Positions 9,046 through 17,210 of a stretch of 61,286 bases of DNA are shown piece by piece. Position 1 is the stretch's first letter. Every line of letters begins with the position of its first letter. Where the stretch lies: NCBI GenBank assembly GCA_027490095.1, contig JAIXYT010000017.1, positions 1 to 61,286 on the forward strand, in the 5' to 3' direction. A model generated the notes under the pieces. The model ran no database searches and was not told where the DNA came from. It saw only the letters and a list, made by a program, of their open reading frames with translations. A program made the position numbers and the translations under genes. The stretch is from Sphingomonadales bacterium (GTDB lineage: Bacteria > Pseudomonadota > Alphaproteobacteria > Sphingomonadales > Sphingomonadaceae).

Positions 9046-10359
9046 TCACCTCAGCAGGGGACCCCAGGCGGGGTCGCTCGCCTCAAGAGGCGTCGGAATC
9101 CGCCGGTCGTTGCGCCCGGTCAGGTCGATGGACCTGAGGCTCGACCGGCCGTTCCGCTCGGTGCGGCTGAACAGGATCACCCGCCCGTTGGGCGACCAGC
9201 TGGGGCCCTCGTCCTGCCAGCTGTCCGTCAGCAGCCGCTCGCCCGATCCATCCGGGCGGATCACCGCAATGCGGAACTTGCCGCCCTGGATCCGGGTGAA
9301 GGCAATCAGGTCGCCGCGCGGGCTCCACACCGGCGATCCGGCGCGCCCCTCGCCAAAGCTGATCCGCTGCGCGCCCGACCCATCGGCGTTCATCACATAC
9401 AGCTGCTGGCTGCCGCCCCGGTCGCTCTCGAACACGATTGCGCGCCCGTCCGGCGAGAAGCTCGGCGAGGTGTCGATCGAATTGCCGCTCGTCAGCCGCC
9501 GCGTGGTCCGGCTCGCCACGTCATAGGCATGGATGTCGCTGTTCCCGGCGCGCGTCACACTGAACACCAGGGTCCGCCCGTCGGGCGAAAAGCGCCCGGC
9601 AAAGCTCATGCTGTCGAAGTCGCCCACCGGCTGCTGCTGGCCGGTTCCCATATTGTAGATCCACATCCGCGGCCGGTCGTTCTGGAAGCTCATGTAGCTC
9701 AGCGTCTCGTTGACCGGCGAAAAGCGCGGCATCAGCACCAGCGACGCGCCCGAGGTCAGGAAGCGGTGGTTCGCCCCGTCCTGGTCCATCACGGCCAGCC
9801 GCTTCACCCGCTTCGTCCGTGGCCCGCTCTCCGCCACATAGACGATCCGGCTGTCGAAATAGCCGCTTTCCCCGGTCAGCCGGGAATAGACGATGTCCGA
9901 ACATTTGTGCGCCGCCCGCCGCCAGCCCGCAGGCGTCACGGTGAAGCCCTGCGCCGCCAGCTTCTCTTCCGAAAACACGTCATACAGCGTGCAGCCAATG
10001 GTCAGCGTGCCGTCCGGATTGGCGGTCACGAACCCCGTCACCAGCGCCTGCGCCGCCGCGGTCCGGAACGATCCGAACGGCGGCGCATTCACCTGGTTCA
10101 TCGTGGGCGCCGCAAAGGCGCCCGCCGGCAGCGGCCTGAACAGCCCGGTGCCCGACAGGTTGTTCGAAATGATGTCCGCCACCTGCCGCCCCAGCTCCGC
10201 CGTGTTCCCCGCCGGCGTCGCAACCGGGGCGCCCGTCGGAAACGCCGGAATGGCCACCGGCATCGCCGCTTGCGATCCGCTGGTGATGTCGATTCTCAGC
10301 TGCGCCGCCGCCGGCACGGCGATCAGGGCCAGGAACAGGGCGGCGAATGTGCGGATCAT
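9046..10359 (-). CDS. tolB: Tol-Pal system periplasmic protein TolB
   Basis: TolB links Pal to the TolQRA inner-membrane machine in the periplasm. 437 residues: signal peptide (FAALFLALIAVPAAAQ), an alpha/beta N-terminal domain, then a six-bladed propeller from about residue 190 with repeated TolB-type blades such as PRFSPVNETLSYMSF, GRFSPDGRTLVFSV, PSFSPDGRAIVFESDRGG, PVWSPRGDLIAFTR and PSWSPNGRVILFSR. Normal length. The start overlaps the tolA stop codon (ATGA). Confidence 0.97.
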   Translation of the reverse strand: MIRTFAALFLALIAVPAAAQLRIDITSGSQAAMPVAIPAFPTGAPVATPAGNTAELGRQVADIISNNLSGTGLFRPLPAGAFAAPTMNQVNAPPFGSFRTAAAQALVTGFVTANPDGTLTIGCTLYDVFSEEKLAAQGFTVTPAGWRRAAHKCSDIVYSRLTGESGYFDSRIVYVAESGPRTKRVKRLAVMDQDGANHRFLTSGASLVLMPRFSPVNETLSYMSFQNDRPRMWIYNMGTGQQQPVGDFDSMSFAGRFSPDGRTLVFSVTRAGNSDIHAYDVASRTTRRLTSGNSIDTSPSFSPDGRAIVFESDRGGSQQLYVMNADGSGAQRISFGEGRAGSPVWSPRGDLIAFTRIQGGKFRIAVIRPDGSGERLLTDSWQDEGPSWSPNGRVILFSRTERNGRSSLRSIDLTGRNDRRIPTPLEASDPAWGPLLR

Positions 10360-11165
10360 GTCATCAGCCTCGGGTCAAAATTCAGCTCGAACTCGCGCCA
10401 ATAGGGGAACAGGTCCGCCGGCAGCTGCAGCGGCGCACAGCGCAGCACCGCCCGCCGCGCCGTCTCCACGAAGGCCCGGGCATAGGCCTGGTTGCCGGCC
10501 GTCGCCCCCGACTGGCTCACGAACTCCGGCGGGGCCGCCACCGTTCCATCCCGGTTCAGCCGGATCCGCAGCACCGCCGTCATCTCGGCCACATCCGCGC
10601 CCCCGATCGGCGGGTTCCAGCAGGGCGCGATCTGCGCCCGGATCGCCTGCTCCAGCGTGGCCGCCTGGATCGCCGACAGCTTCGCCTGCTTCGGAATCGC
10701 ATCCTCGACGGTCTTCTCGAAATCCTCGGTCTCGCGCGGCTTCGCAGCCGCCTTGGGCTTCGACCTGTCCACCAGCGCCGCATTCTGCCCTGCCGTCGCC
10801 GCGGGCTTCGCCTTCGAAGGCGGCTGCCGTGCAGGCGCTGCCGCCACCGCTTCGGCAATCGCATCCTGCGCCGCCACATCCGGCGCGGCCTTTGCCGGCG
10901 TCGGCGGGCTCGGCACCTGCGGCGCAGGCGGCGCCTCCGGCATCTCGGGCGCAGCCGCCGGCGGCTCGGGGTCCTGCGGCGCAGCCTCCATGCTCGGCTT
11001 TGGCGGCGTCGTCACCGTCGCCACGTCCGACACGTCCAGAAACTCGATCGGGGTCACATCCGGCTCGGATTCAGGCGCGATTGCGCCGGCCAGCCCCAGC
11101 GACAGGGCAACCAGCAGCAGCAGGTGCAACCCCGCCGCAATCCCAAGCGCCCGTCCCTCCGTCAC
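10356..11165 (-). CDS. tolA: TolA-type envelope protein
   Basis: Its position between tolR and tolB, and its layout (one N-terminal membrane helix at about 8-30, a Pro/Ala-rich linker at about 50-150, a C-terminal TonB/TolA-like domain at about 185-269), identify it as TolA. The C-terminal domain has TAVLRIRLNRDGTVAAPP and a paired-Cys pattern (IAPCWNPP and RCAPLQLP). At 269 residues it is short: it lacks the long Lys/Ala helical domain of enterobacterial TolA and has a flexible PP-rich spacer instead. GTG start overlaps the tolR stop codon (GTGA). Confidence 0.92.
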   Translation of the reverse strand: MTEGRALGIAAGLHLLLLVALSLGLAGAIAPESEPDVTPIEFLDVSDVATVTTPPKPSMEAAPQDPEPPAAAPEMPEAPPAPQVPSPPTPAKAAPDVAAQDAIAEAVAAAPARQPPSKAKPAATAGQNAALVDRSKPKAAAKPRETEDFEKTVEDAIPKQAKLSAIQAATLEQAIRAQIAPCWNPPIGGADVAEMTAVLRIRLNRDGTVAAPPEFVSQSGATAGNQAYARAFVETARRAVLRCAPLQLPADLFPYWREFELNFDPRLMT

Positions 11166-11593
11166 GCGGCCACCTTCGGCTGGTTCACCAGCGCCACCTT
11201 CGTGAACCCACTCCCCGTCACATCCGCCAACAGCGCCGCCACCTGGCCATAGGGCAGCCCCGCATCCGCCCGGATCACCACCCGCGCTTCCACCCCCCGC
11301 GCCTCCCGCAAAGCCTCCAACCGCGCCGCAAAGGCCGCATCCGACAAGACCTCGTCCCCGATCGACCGCTGCCCCCGCGCATCGATCGTCACCGAAATCG
11401 GCTCCACATCACTCGGCAACGCCTTCGCACCGGTCTTCGGCAAATCCACCGCCACACCCGTCACCAGCAACGGCGCCGCCACCATGAAGATGATCAGCAA
11501 CACCAGCATCACATCCACCATCGGCGTGACATTGATCTCAGCCATCGGCTGCCGCCTGCGCCCCCGCCGGCCGCCGCCTGTGCCCATCCCCAT
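11162..11593 (-). CDS. tolR: Tol-Pal system inner-membrane protein TolR (ExbD family)
   Basis: TolR couples the proton flux through TolQ to TolA. 143 residues: a basic N-terminus (GGGRRGRRR), then MAEINVTPMVDVMLVLLIIF, where the Asp in the membrane helix is the conserved proton-pathway residue, and a periplasmic domain with VVIRADAGLPYGQVAALLADV. ATG 11593 or, two codons later, ATG 11587. The frame is open upstream, but that part encodes the REP palindrome. Unusually, tolR is separated from tolQ by about 290 nt of palindromic DNA. Confidence 0.95.
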   Translation of the reverse strand: MGMGTGGGRRGRRRQPMAEINVTPMVDVMLVLLIIFMVAAPLLVTGVAVDLPKTGAKALPSDVEPISVTIDARGQRSIGDEVLSDAAFAARLEALREARGVEARVVIRADAGLPYGQVAALLADVTGSGFTKVALVNQPKVAA

Positions 11594-11604
11594 CAGAGGG
11601 TTTC

Positions 11605-11650
11605 GAAGGGGCTCTGCCCCTTCACCCCGGCAGGGCATTGAATGCCCTGC
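11605..11650 (+). repeat. REP-like palindrome unit a (plus orientation)
   Basis: Two adjacent hairpins. Hairpin 1 at 11605-11623 has arms GAAGGGGC/GCCCCTTC. Hairpin 2 at 11630-11650 has arms GCAGGGCATT/AATGCCCTGC. The linker is ACCCCG. It forms an inverted pair with unit b at 11813. The same two-hairpin design recurs at 30005, 39287, 39964, 58593 and 58733. Confidence 0.9.
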
Positions 11651-11812
11651 ACCCACGGAGTTTGACGTGGTGCAGCGCCGGCACCAGCGGCTCCAACCTC
11701 CGCGGAATCGATTGCGCCTGCGGCGCCACCACCCCCGCGCCGAAGGCGCAATAAACCCATCATCCGCACAAGCCGACGCTCGCCCGGATGCCCTGCCTCA
11801 AACAACGAGGGT

Positions 11813-11858
11813 GCAGGGAAATCATTTCCCTGCCGGGGTCCAGGGGCAGCGCCCCTGG
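11813..11858 (-). repeat. REP-like palindrome unit b (minus orientation)
   Basis: Hairpin 2 at 11813-11833 (arms GCAGGGAAAT/ATTTCCCTGC), then hairpin 1 at 11840-11858 (CCAGGGGC/GCCCCTGG). It is the reverse orientation of unit a. The stretch between the two units (11651-11812) shows no convincing gene and looks like spacer. Hairpin 2 is identical, base for base, to the copy at 39964. Confidence 0.9.
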
Positions 11859-11882
11859 AAAACCCAGCCTGCACGCCCAAAC

Positions 11883-12572
11883 TCACCGCACCCCGTCCAG
11901 TTCGCGCGACATCAGCGCGTGGAAGGCGCTTGAGAAGCCTTGCAGCCTGTCTTCCAGCCGCGTGATCCGGTGCAGCAGCCGGTTGTAGCCGATGACGGCG
12001 GGGATGGCTGCGAACAGGCCGATCGCGGTTGCGAACAGGGCTTCGGCGATGCCGGGCGCCACAACCGCAAGGCTGGTGTTCTGGGTCGCACCGATGGCGA
12101 TGAAGGCGCGCATGATGCCCCAGACGGTGCCGAACAGGCCCACGAAGGGGGCGACGGAGCCGATGGTGGCCAGCACGTTCAGCCGGTCGGACAGGTCGGA
12201 AATGCTGCGGTCGATGGAGGCTGCCATCACGGTGTGCAGCCGCGCACGCACGCCTTCGCGATCGATGTTCTGGCGCCCTTCCACGCTCGCCTGCCACTCG
12301 TCCATCCCGGCGCGGAACAGGTCGGCGGTCGGGTGGCTGCCCTTGGTCGCCTGCAGCTCGTCCAGCGTCTTCGCCTTCCAGAAGCGGTCCTCGAAGGCTT
12401 GCGCCTCGCCGTCGATCTGCTTCAGCCGGCGCGAGCGTTCGAAGATGATCGCCCAGCTCCAGATGGAGGCCAGCAGCAGGCCCACCATCACCGCCTTCAC
12501 GACAATGTCCGCCTGAAGGAACAGCGCCCAGGGAGACAGGGTCTCCGCCGTCTGCACGATCACCTTGTCCAA
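11883..12572 (-). CDS. tolQ: Tol-Pal system inner-membrane protein TolQ
   Basis: TolQ forms the proton channel/stator that powers TolA. 229 residues, three membrane helices: about 23-45 (VVKAVMVGLLLASIWSWAI), about 133-158 (ATIGSVAPFVGLFGTVWGIM) and about 173-195. The GLFGTVWGIM helix is the family hallmark. The start is TTG 12572, six bases after GGAG; a GTG three codons in is the alternative. Its coding strand is relatively C-rich, opposite to the genes on either side. Gene order from the 5' side is ybgC-tolQ-tolR-tolA-tolB-pal. Confidence 0.96.
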   Translation of the reverse strand: MDKVIVQTAETLSPWALFLQADIVVKAVMVGLLLASIWSWAIIFERSRRLKQIDGEAQAFEDRFWKAKTLDELQATKGSHPTADLFRAGMDEWQASVEGRQNIDREGVRARLHTVMAASIDRSISDLSDRLNVLATIGSVAPFVGLFGTVWGIMRAFIAIGATQNTSLAVVAPGIAEALFATAIGLFAAIPAVIGYNRLLHRITRLEDRLQGFSSAFHALMSRELDGVR

Positions 12573-12659
12573 ATCCGTCTCCGACCCAGCATGTCCCGGC
12601 GGCGTTCGTTGCAGCCCCGGATTAGGGTACCGCGCTTTACGGGAAGTGAACGGGCCTTC

Positions 12660-13136
12660 TCAAGCCATTCCGGGCGGCAGCAGCGTCCGAAACCGCGCCA
12701 GCCACTCCGCCGGCTGCCGCCGCGGGCGCCCGCCCGGCGTCAGGAACCCGGCCCTGACGGTTGCTTCGGCCAGCAGCGTGTCCCCGCGCAGCACCCGCTG
12801 GTCCATCGTCACGCTCGCCCCGCCCAGCGCGATGCAGCGTGTCTCCACCAGCAGGTCATCTTCCAGCCTCGCAGGCGCACGATAACGGATCTGCAGGTCG
12901 GCCACCGCATAGACCCCTTCGCCCGCCTCGAACGCCCCGCGCTGGTCGATCCCCACCACGCGCAGCAGGTCGCTCCGCGCCCGCTCCATCCAGCGCAGGT
13001 AATTGGCGTGATAGGCCACGCCCGAAAAGTCGGTGTCCTCGAAATAGACGCGCAGCGGGAAGCGGTGAACGCGCCCGCCCGCATCCTCCTGGATAACGCC
13101 GGTCGCCGGCGCGGGGATCGCGCCAGCGTCAGGCAT
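12660..13136 (-). CDS. ybgC: Tol-Pal associated acyl-CoA thioesterase YbgC
   Basis: A hotdog-fold thioesterase of the 4-hydroxybenzoyl-CoA thioesterase family; YbgC usually opens the tol-pal operon. 158 residues. The active-site segment is FEDTDFSGVAYHANYLRWME, with the catalytic Asp at about residue 36, followed by RARSDLLR and the C-terminal strands VTMDQRVLRGDTLLAEA. ATG 13136 sits one base past the rplS stop codon, so it may also receive transcription from the ribosomal cluster. The longer open frame is not conserved-looking. Confidence 0.95.
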   Translation of the reverse strand: MPDAGAIPAPATGVIQEDAGGRVHRFPLRVYFEDTDFSGVAYHANYLRWMERARSDLLRVVGIDQRGAFEAGEGVYAVADLQIRYRAPARLEDDLLVETRCIALGGASVTMDQRVLRGDTLLAEATVRAGFLTPGGRPRRQPAEWLARFRTLLPPGMA

Positions 13137-13137
13137 T

Positions 13138-13527
13138 TCAGGCTTCGGTCGTCTCGGCAACCGGCCGCGCGTCGCGGCGCTCGGCGATCCGGGCCGACTT
13201 GCCCGACCGGCCGCGCAGATAATAGAGCTTCGCCCGGCGCACGGCGCCACGACGAACCACCTCGATCGATTCGATCACCGGCGAATACAGCGGGAACACG
13301 CGCTCCACGCCTTCGCCGAAGCTGATCTTGCGAACCGTGAAGCTCGACCCGATGCTCTTGTTCGACCGCGCGATGCACACGCCTTCGAACTGCTGAACGC
13401 GGGTGCGCTCGCCTTCCTTCACCTTCACGCCCACGCGCAGCGTGTCGCCGGCGCGGAATTCGGGAACAGCGCGCTGGGCCTTCAGCCGGGCCACCTGTTC
13501 GGCTTCGATCGTCTGCAGCAGATTCAT
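13138..13527 (-). CDS. rplS: 50S ribosomal protein L19
   Basis: L19 sits at the 30S/50S interface. 129 residues with the family core: [33 protein letters not shown] and [15 protein letters not shown], then [18 protein letters not shown] and a short acidic-rich tail. Last gene of the rpsP-rimM-trmD-rplS series, 89 nt downstream of trmD. Confidence 0.98.
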   Translation of the reverse strand: MNLLQTIEAEQVARLKAQRAVPEFRAGDTLRVGVKVKEGERTRVQQFEGVCIARSNKSIGSSFTVRKISFGEGVERVFPLYSPVIESIEVVRRGAVRRAKLYYLRGRSGKSARIAERRDARPVAETTEA

Positions 13528-13616
13528 TCTTCACTCCATCGGGTGCAGGTCCGGCCAACACCGGTCCGCCCCATGCCCTCTTGGGGGCAGGTTGAACTCG
13601 CCAGAGGGCGGATGCC

Positions 13617-14318
13617 TCAGGCCTTGCCCGAAGGAAGGTCCGTCAGCAGGTCAGGCCGCCATAGCCTCGTGTCTTCGGTCGCCCGGCGCTTGCGCCAGGC
13701 CTCGATCTTCCCATGGTCGCCCGAGGTCAGCACCTCCGGGATCCCATGTCCCTCCCACACGGCAGGTCGGGTGTAATGCGGATATTCAAGGAGGCCGCTT
13801 TCGAAGCTCTCCTCGTCTCCGCTGGAAGCGGCGCCCATTACGCCAGGAAGCAGCCTGACGCAAGCGTCCAGCAGGGCAAGGGCGCCAACCTCCCCGCCCG
13901 ACAGGATAAAGTCCCCGATCGCAACCGGCTCCACGCCGCGCCCGGCAAAGATCCGCTCGTCGAACCCCTCGAATCGCCCGCACAGCAAGGTCACCCCCGG
14001 CCCCGCCGCCAAAGCCCGCACCCGGCCCTGCGTCAGCCGCGGTCCCCGTGGCGTCAGCGCCAGCACAGGAGCCTCCGGGCTCGCCGCGCGCGCGGCATCC
14101 ACGGCCCGCGCCAGCACATCCACTTTCAGCACCATGCCGGGCCCCCCGCCCGCCGGCGTGTCATCCACGCTCCGGTGCCGGTCGGTCGCAAAATCCCGCA
14201 GCTGCAGCGTCTCCAGCCGCCATCGCCCCTCGCCCAGCGCCCGCCCCGCAAGCGACACCCCCAACGGCCCCGGAAACATCTCCGGGTACAAGGTCACCAC
14301 CTGCGCAAGCCAGCTCAC
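13617..14318 (-). CDS. trmD: tRNA (guanine-N1)-methyltransferase
   Basis: TrmD makes m1G37 in tRNAs and so prevents +1 frameshifting. 233 residues with the knotted SPOUT fold: N-terminal [13 protein letters not shown], then [37 protein letters not shown] and [19 protein letters not shown]. The start is GTG 14318, overlapping the rimM stop codon as GTGA. Length is normal. Confidence 0.97.
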   Translation of the reverse strand: MSWLAQVVTLYPEMFPGPLGVSLAGRALGEGRWRLETLQLRDFATDRHRSVDDTPAGGGPGMVLKVDVLARAVDAARAASPEAPVLALTPRGPRLTQGRVRALAAGPGVTLLCGRFEGFDERIFAGRGVEPVAIGDFILSGGEVGALALLDACVRLLPGVMGAASSGDEESFESGLLEYPHYTRPAVWEGHGIPEVLTSGDHGKIEAWRKRRATEDTRLWRPDLLTDLPSGKA

Positions 14319-14821
14319 GCCGCCTCCACCCAGGCCCGCACCACGCGCACAACGTCCGCGACCTCGGTCACGGCGTCGGGCACCAGCGGCACCAGCACGC
14401 GCCTGCCGCCCGCCAGCTCGATCTCCAACAGGTCCGAGGCACCGTAGTTCTCGACGCCCACCACATGCCCCAGCCCGTCGCCCGCCTCGTCCACAACGGG
14501 CAGGTCCACAAGGTCATGCCAGTAATACTCGCCCGGCGGCAACGCCGGCAGGCTGTCGCGCGGCACCGTCAGCAGCGTGCCCCGCAGGGCCTCGGCAGCC
14601 GTCCGGTCGCCCACTTCCGCAAAGCGCGCAACGGCCCCCTGCGGGCCCGGCCGCACCGCCTTCAGCGTCAGCGTGCGGCCGCCCGCCTCGAACCGGGAAT
14701 GCGGCTTCAGATTGTCGGCCGACGCCGTGAACAGCTTCAGCCGCACCTCGCCGGAAATGCCATGGGCGCCGGCAACCGCCGCCATCACGACCGGACGGTC
14801 GGAGGGCCGCCCGGCGCCCAC
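14315..14821 (-). CDS. rimM: Ribosome maturation factor RimM
   Basis: RimM helps mature the 3' domain of 16S rRNA in the 30S subunit and binds S19. 168 residues: an N-terminal barrel with [19 protein letters not shown] and a PRC-barrel at about 95-165 with [12 protein letters not shown] and [13 protein letters not shown] 14821 is five bases after the rpsP stop codon; the first beta strand would be lost with the internal ATG at 14785, so GTG is preferred. Confidence 0.95.
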   Translation of the reverse strand: MGAGRPSDRPVVMAAVAGAHGISGEVRLKLFTASADNLKPHSRFEAGGRTLTLKAVRPGPQGAVARFAEVGDRTAAEALRGTLLTVPRDSLPALPPGEYYWHDLVDLPVVDEAGDGLGHVVGVENYGASDLLEIELAGGRRVLVPLVPDAVTEVADVVRVVRAWVEAA

Positions 14822-14826
14822 AGGGA

Positions 14827-15381
14827 TCAGCCTTCGGCCTTCTCGGCGTCGGCGGCAGCCTCTTCGGCCACCGGCTCTTCCGCCGCAGGCGCTTCGGCAG
14901 CAGCTTCCTCGGCCACCGCCTCTTCGGCAGCAGGCGCTTCCTCGGCCACCGCCTCGGCGGCAGGCTCTTCCGCCGCAAGCTCGGCCACCGGCTCTTCAGC
15001 AGGCGCCGGCGCCGCAGCAGCTTCCGCCGCCGCTTCGGCCGCTTCGGCTTCCTTCTGCGCCTTCAGTTCGGCGCGCTCCTTGGCCTTCTCGCCCGGCTCG
15101 CCCTTCTTCGGGTTGTTCTTCGGCGCACGGGTCACAAGACCCGCCGCGTCCAGGAAGCGCTCCACCCGGTCGCTCGGCTGCGCGCCGACCGACAGCCAGT
15201 GCTTCGCCCGCTCGGTGTCCAGCGTCACGCGCTCGGCCGAATCCTTCGGCAGCAGCGGGTTGTAGGTGCCCAGCTTCTCGATGAAGCGGCCATCGCGCGG
15301 CGCGCGGCTGTCCGCCACCACGATGCGATAGAAAGGACGCTTCTTCGCGCCACCGCGCGACAGTCGGATCGAAAGTGCCAT
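14827..15381 (-). CDS. rpsP: 30S ribosomal protein S16 with a long Ala/Glu tail
   Basis: The first ~85 residues are S16: [40 protein letters not shown], then the [18 protein letters not shown] helix. S16 is usually about 80-90 residues. Here ~95 further residues follow: a Lys-rich hinge ([20 protein letters not shown]) and then an Ala/Glu/Pro-rich acidic tail of near-repeats ([17 protein letters not shown]). Such tails occur in several alphaproteobacteria; their role is not known. Start ATG 15381. Confidence 0.97.
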   Translation of the reverse strand: MALSIRLSRGGAKKRPFYRIVVADSRAPRDGRFIEKLGTYNPLLPKDSAERVTLDTERAKHWLSVGAQPSDRVERFLDAAGLVTRAPKNNPKKGEPGEKAKERAELKAQKEAEAAEAAAEAAAAPAPAEEPVAELAAEEPAAEAVAEEAPAAEEAVAEEAAAEAPAAEEPVAEEAAADAEKAEG

Positions 15382-15435
15382 TCTCTTGTTCCTTGCTCTC
15401 AGTCTGATTGGTTGATGTCTGTTATCGCCTGGAAA

Positions 15436-16878
15436 TCATCGCTTGAACTTGAACCCGCCCGGCAACCGCGGCGGCGTGAACCCCGGCGGAAGGCCCGGCA
15501 TTTCGCCCGGGGCGCCCCCGCCCGGCATCCCCGGCATCCCGCCACCACCGAACATGCCGGCCAGCGCGCCAAGGCCGCCCATCTTCTTCAACCGCTTCAT
15601 CGCGGTCTCCATGTCGGCGTGCATCTTCAGCAGCTTGTTCACTTCCTGCACCGTCACGCCCGCGCCGTTGGCGATGCGGATCTTGCGCCGGGCGTTCAGC
15701 ACTTCGGGCTTCGCCCGCTCCTTGGGCGTCATGGACAGGATCACGGCTTCCATCCGGGCGATCGACTTGTCGTTGATCCGGCCCTTGTCCATCGCCTCCT
15801 GCGCCTTGCCCATCCCCGGCAGCATCTTTGCGAGCGCCCCCAGGCCGCCCATCTTCTTCATCTGCTGGAACTGGGCGCGCAGGTCGTTCATGTCGAACTT
15901 GCCCTTGGCCAGCTTCGCCGCCATCGCCTCGGCTTCCGCCATGTCGATGGTCTCGGCAGCGCGCTCCACCAGGCTGACGACATCGCCCATGCCCAGGATC
16001 CGGCCGGCCGCCCGCTCGGGGTGGAAGGCCTCCAGCGCATCGATCTTCTCGCCCGTGCCAACGAACTTGATCGGCTTGCCCGTGATGAAGCGCATGCTCA
16101 GCGCAGCGCCACCCCGCGCGTCACCGTCCATCCGGGTCAGCACCACGCCGGTCAGAGGAACCTCGCGGCCGAAATTCTCGGCCACGTTCACGGCGTCCTG
16201 GCCGGTCAGCGCATCCACCACCAGCAGCGTCTCGGCAGGCGCGCTCGCGGCGGAAACCGCCTTCATCTCGGCCATCAATGCCTGGTCGACATGCAGCCGC
16301 CCGGCCGTGTCCAGCATCAGCACGTCAAAACCCTGCAGCTTTGCCGCCTGAAGCGCGCGCTTCGCGATATCGACCGGCTGCTGGCCCGCGATGATCGGCA
16401 GCGTCGCCACGCCCACCTGCTCGCCCAGCACCCGCAGCTGCTCCTGCGCCGCAGGCCGGTTCACGTCCAGGGATGCCATCAGCACCTTGGAACGCCGCTT
16501 TTCCTTCAACAGGCGGGCCAGCTTCGCCGTCGTCGTCGTCTTGCCCGAACCCTGCAGGCCCACCATCATCACGACAGCGGGCGGAGTCACGCCCAGCTCC
16601 AGGTCCGCACTGTCCCCGCCCAGCGTCTCCACCAGGCAGTCGTTCACGATCTTCACGACCTGCTGGCCGGGCGTCACCGACTTCAGCACCTCGGCGCCGA
16701 CGGCCCGCTCCGTCGCCCGGCCGCTGAAGTCCTTCACCACCGGCAGCGCGACATCGGCCTCCAGCAGGGCGATCCGCACCTCCCGCATGGCGGCGCGCAC
16801 CTCAAGCTCGTTCAGGCTCCCGCGCCCGCGCAGCTTGTCGAACACGCCGGCAAGGCGTTCTGACAGGCTCTCGAACAT
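15436..16878 (-). CDS. ffh: Signal recognition particle protein Ffh
   Basis: SRP GTPase that binds 4.5S RNA and signal peptides of nascent membrane proteins and meets FtsY at the membrane. 480 residues: N domain about 1-90; G domain with P-loop VGLQGSGKTTTTAKL (about 106-120), DTAGRLHVD and TRMDGDARGGAALS; Met-rich M domain about 320-440 (QMKKMGGLGALAKMLPGM and similar); and a Gly/Met/Pro tail ending LPGGFKFKR. Start ATG 16878. It lies 54 nt upstream of rpsP, the usual neighbour. Confidence 0.98.
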   Translation of the reverse strand: MFESLSERLAGVFDKLRGRGSLNELEVRAAMREVRIALLEADVALPVVKDFSGRATERAVGAEVLKSVTPGQQVVKIVNDCLVETLGGDSADLELGVTPPAVVMMVGLQGSGKTTTTAKLARLLKEKRRSKVLMASLDVNRPAAQEQLRVLGEQVGVATLPIIAGQQPVDIAKRALQAAKLQGFDVLMLDTAGRLHVDQALMAEMKAVSAASAPAETLLVVDALTGQDAVNVAENFGREVPLTGVVLTRMDGDARGGAALSMRFITGKPIKFVGTGEKIDALEAFHPERAAGRILGMGDVVSLVERAAETIDMAEAEAMAAKLAKGKFDMNDLRAQFQQMKKMGGLGALAKMLPGMGKAQEAMDKGRINDKSIARMEAVILSMTPKERAKPEVLNARRKIRIANGAGVTVQEVNKLLKMHADMETAMKRLKKMGGLGALAGMFGGGGMPGMPGGGAPGEMPGLPPGFTPPRLPGGFKFKR

Positions 16879-16952
16879 CAGGCAGTCACTTCCGTCACCA
16901 GAACTTCGCTTTCACTCGGCACGGCCCAAAGGCCGTTGAAACCATTCCAACC

Positions 16953-17013
16953 CAAAACGCGTCGTCACCGACGCAGCGCAAAACGCGTCGTCACCGACGC
17001 AACGCAAAACGCG
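16953..17013. repeat. 26-bp tandem repeat, 2.3 copies, upstream of ffh
   Basis: Copies at 16953-16978 and 16979-17004 differ at one base, followed by a partial copy at 17005-17013. Each contains CGCGTCGTCACCGACGC, and the GCGTCGTCACCGACGC part is itself partly palindromic (GCGTCG/CGACGC). The repeats lie in the 332-nt gap between the ffh start and the end of the PEP-CTERM gene. No gene is visible in the gap. Confidence 0.9.
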
Positions 17014-17162
17014 CCGGCGGGCGAACCTTCGCTGACCGGCGTGCATCCATGGACACTCGAAACAGGTTTTCGGGTGCTGATTTTCGCCTGCGCCATGGCG
17101 CATGCAGGCGGCAGAGTCAAGAATTGCGGGTCGCCGCCCCCCGCAGACCGCGGCAAAGGAAA

Positions 17163-17188
17163 AGGGCGGGATCCGAAGACCCCGCCCT
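17163..17188 (-). terminator. Terminator of the PEP-CTERM gene
   Basis: Perfect 8-bp stem: AGGGCGGG at 17163-17170 pairs with CCCGCCCT at 17181-17188, with a 10-nt loop. On the minus strand the stem is followed by TTTTCCTTT, a short T-rich tract, about 22 nt past the stop codon of the gene at 17211. Confidence 0.75.
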
Positions 17189-17210
17189 GCCCCTGTTCAC
17201 GTGAAAAAGT

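Noticed and set aside
17191-17206. Second parS-like site (TTCACGTGAA)
   Set aside because: Only the 10-bp core is palindromic. The outer bases do not fit the 16-bp parS consensus and it lies next to a gene terminator.
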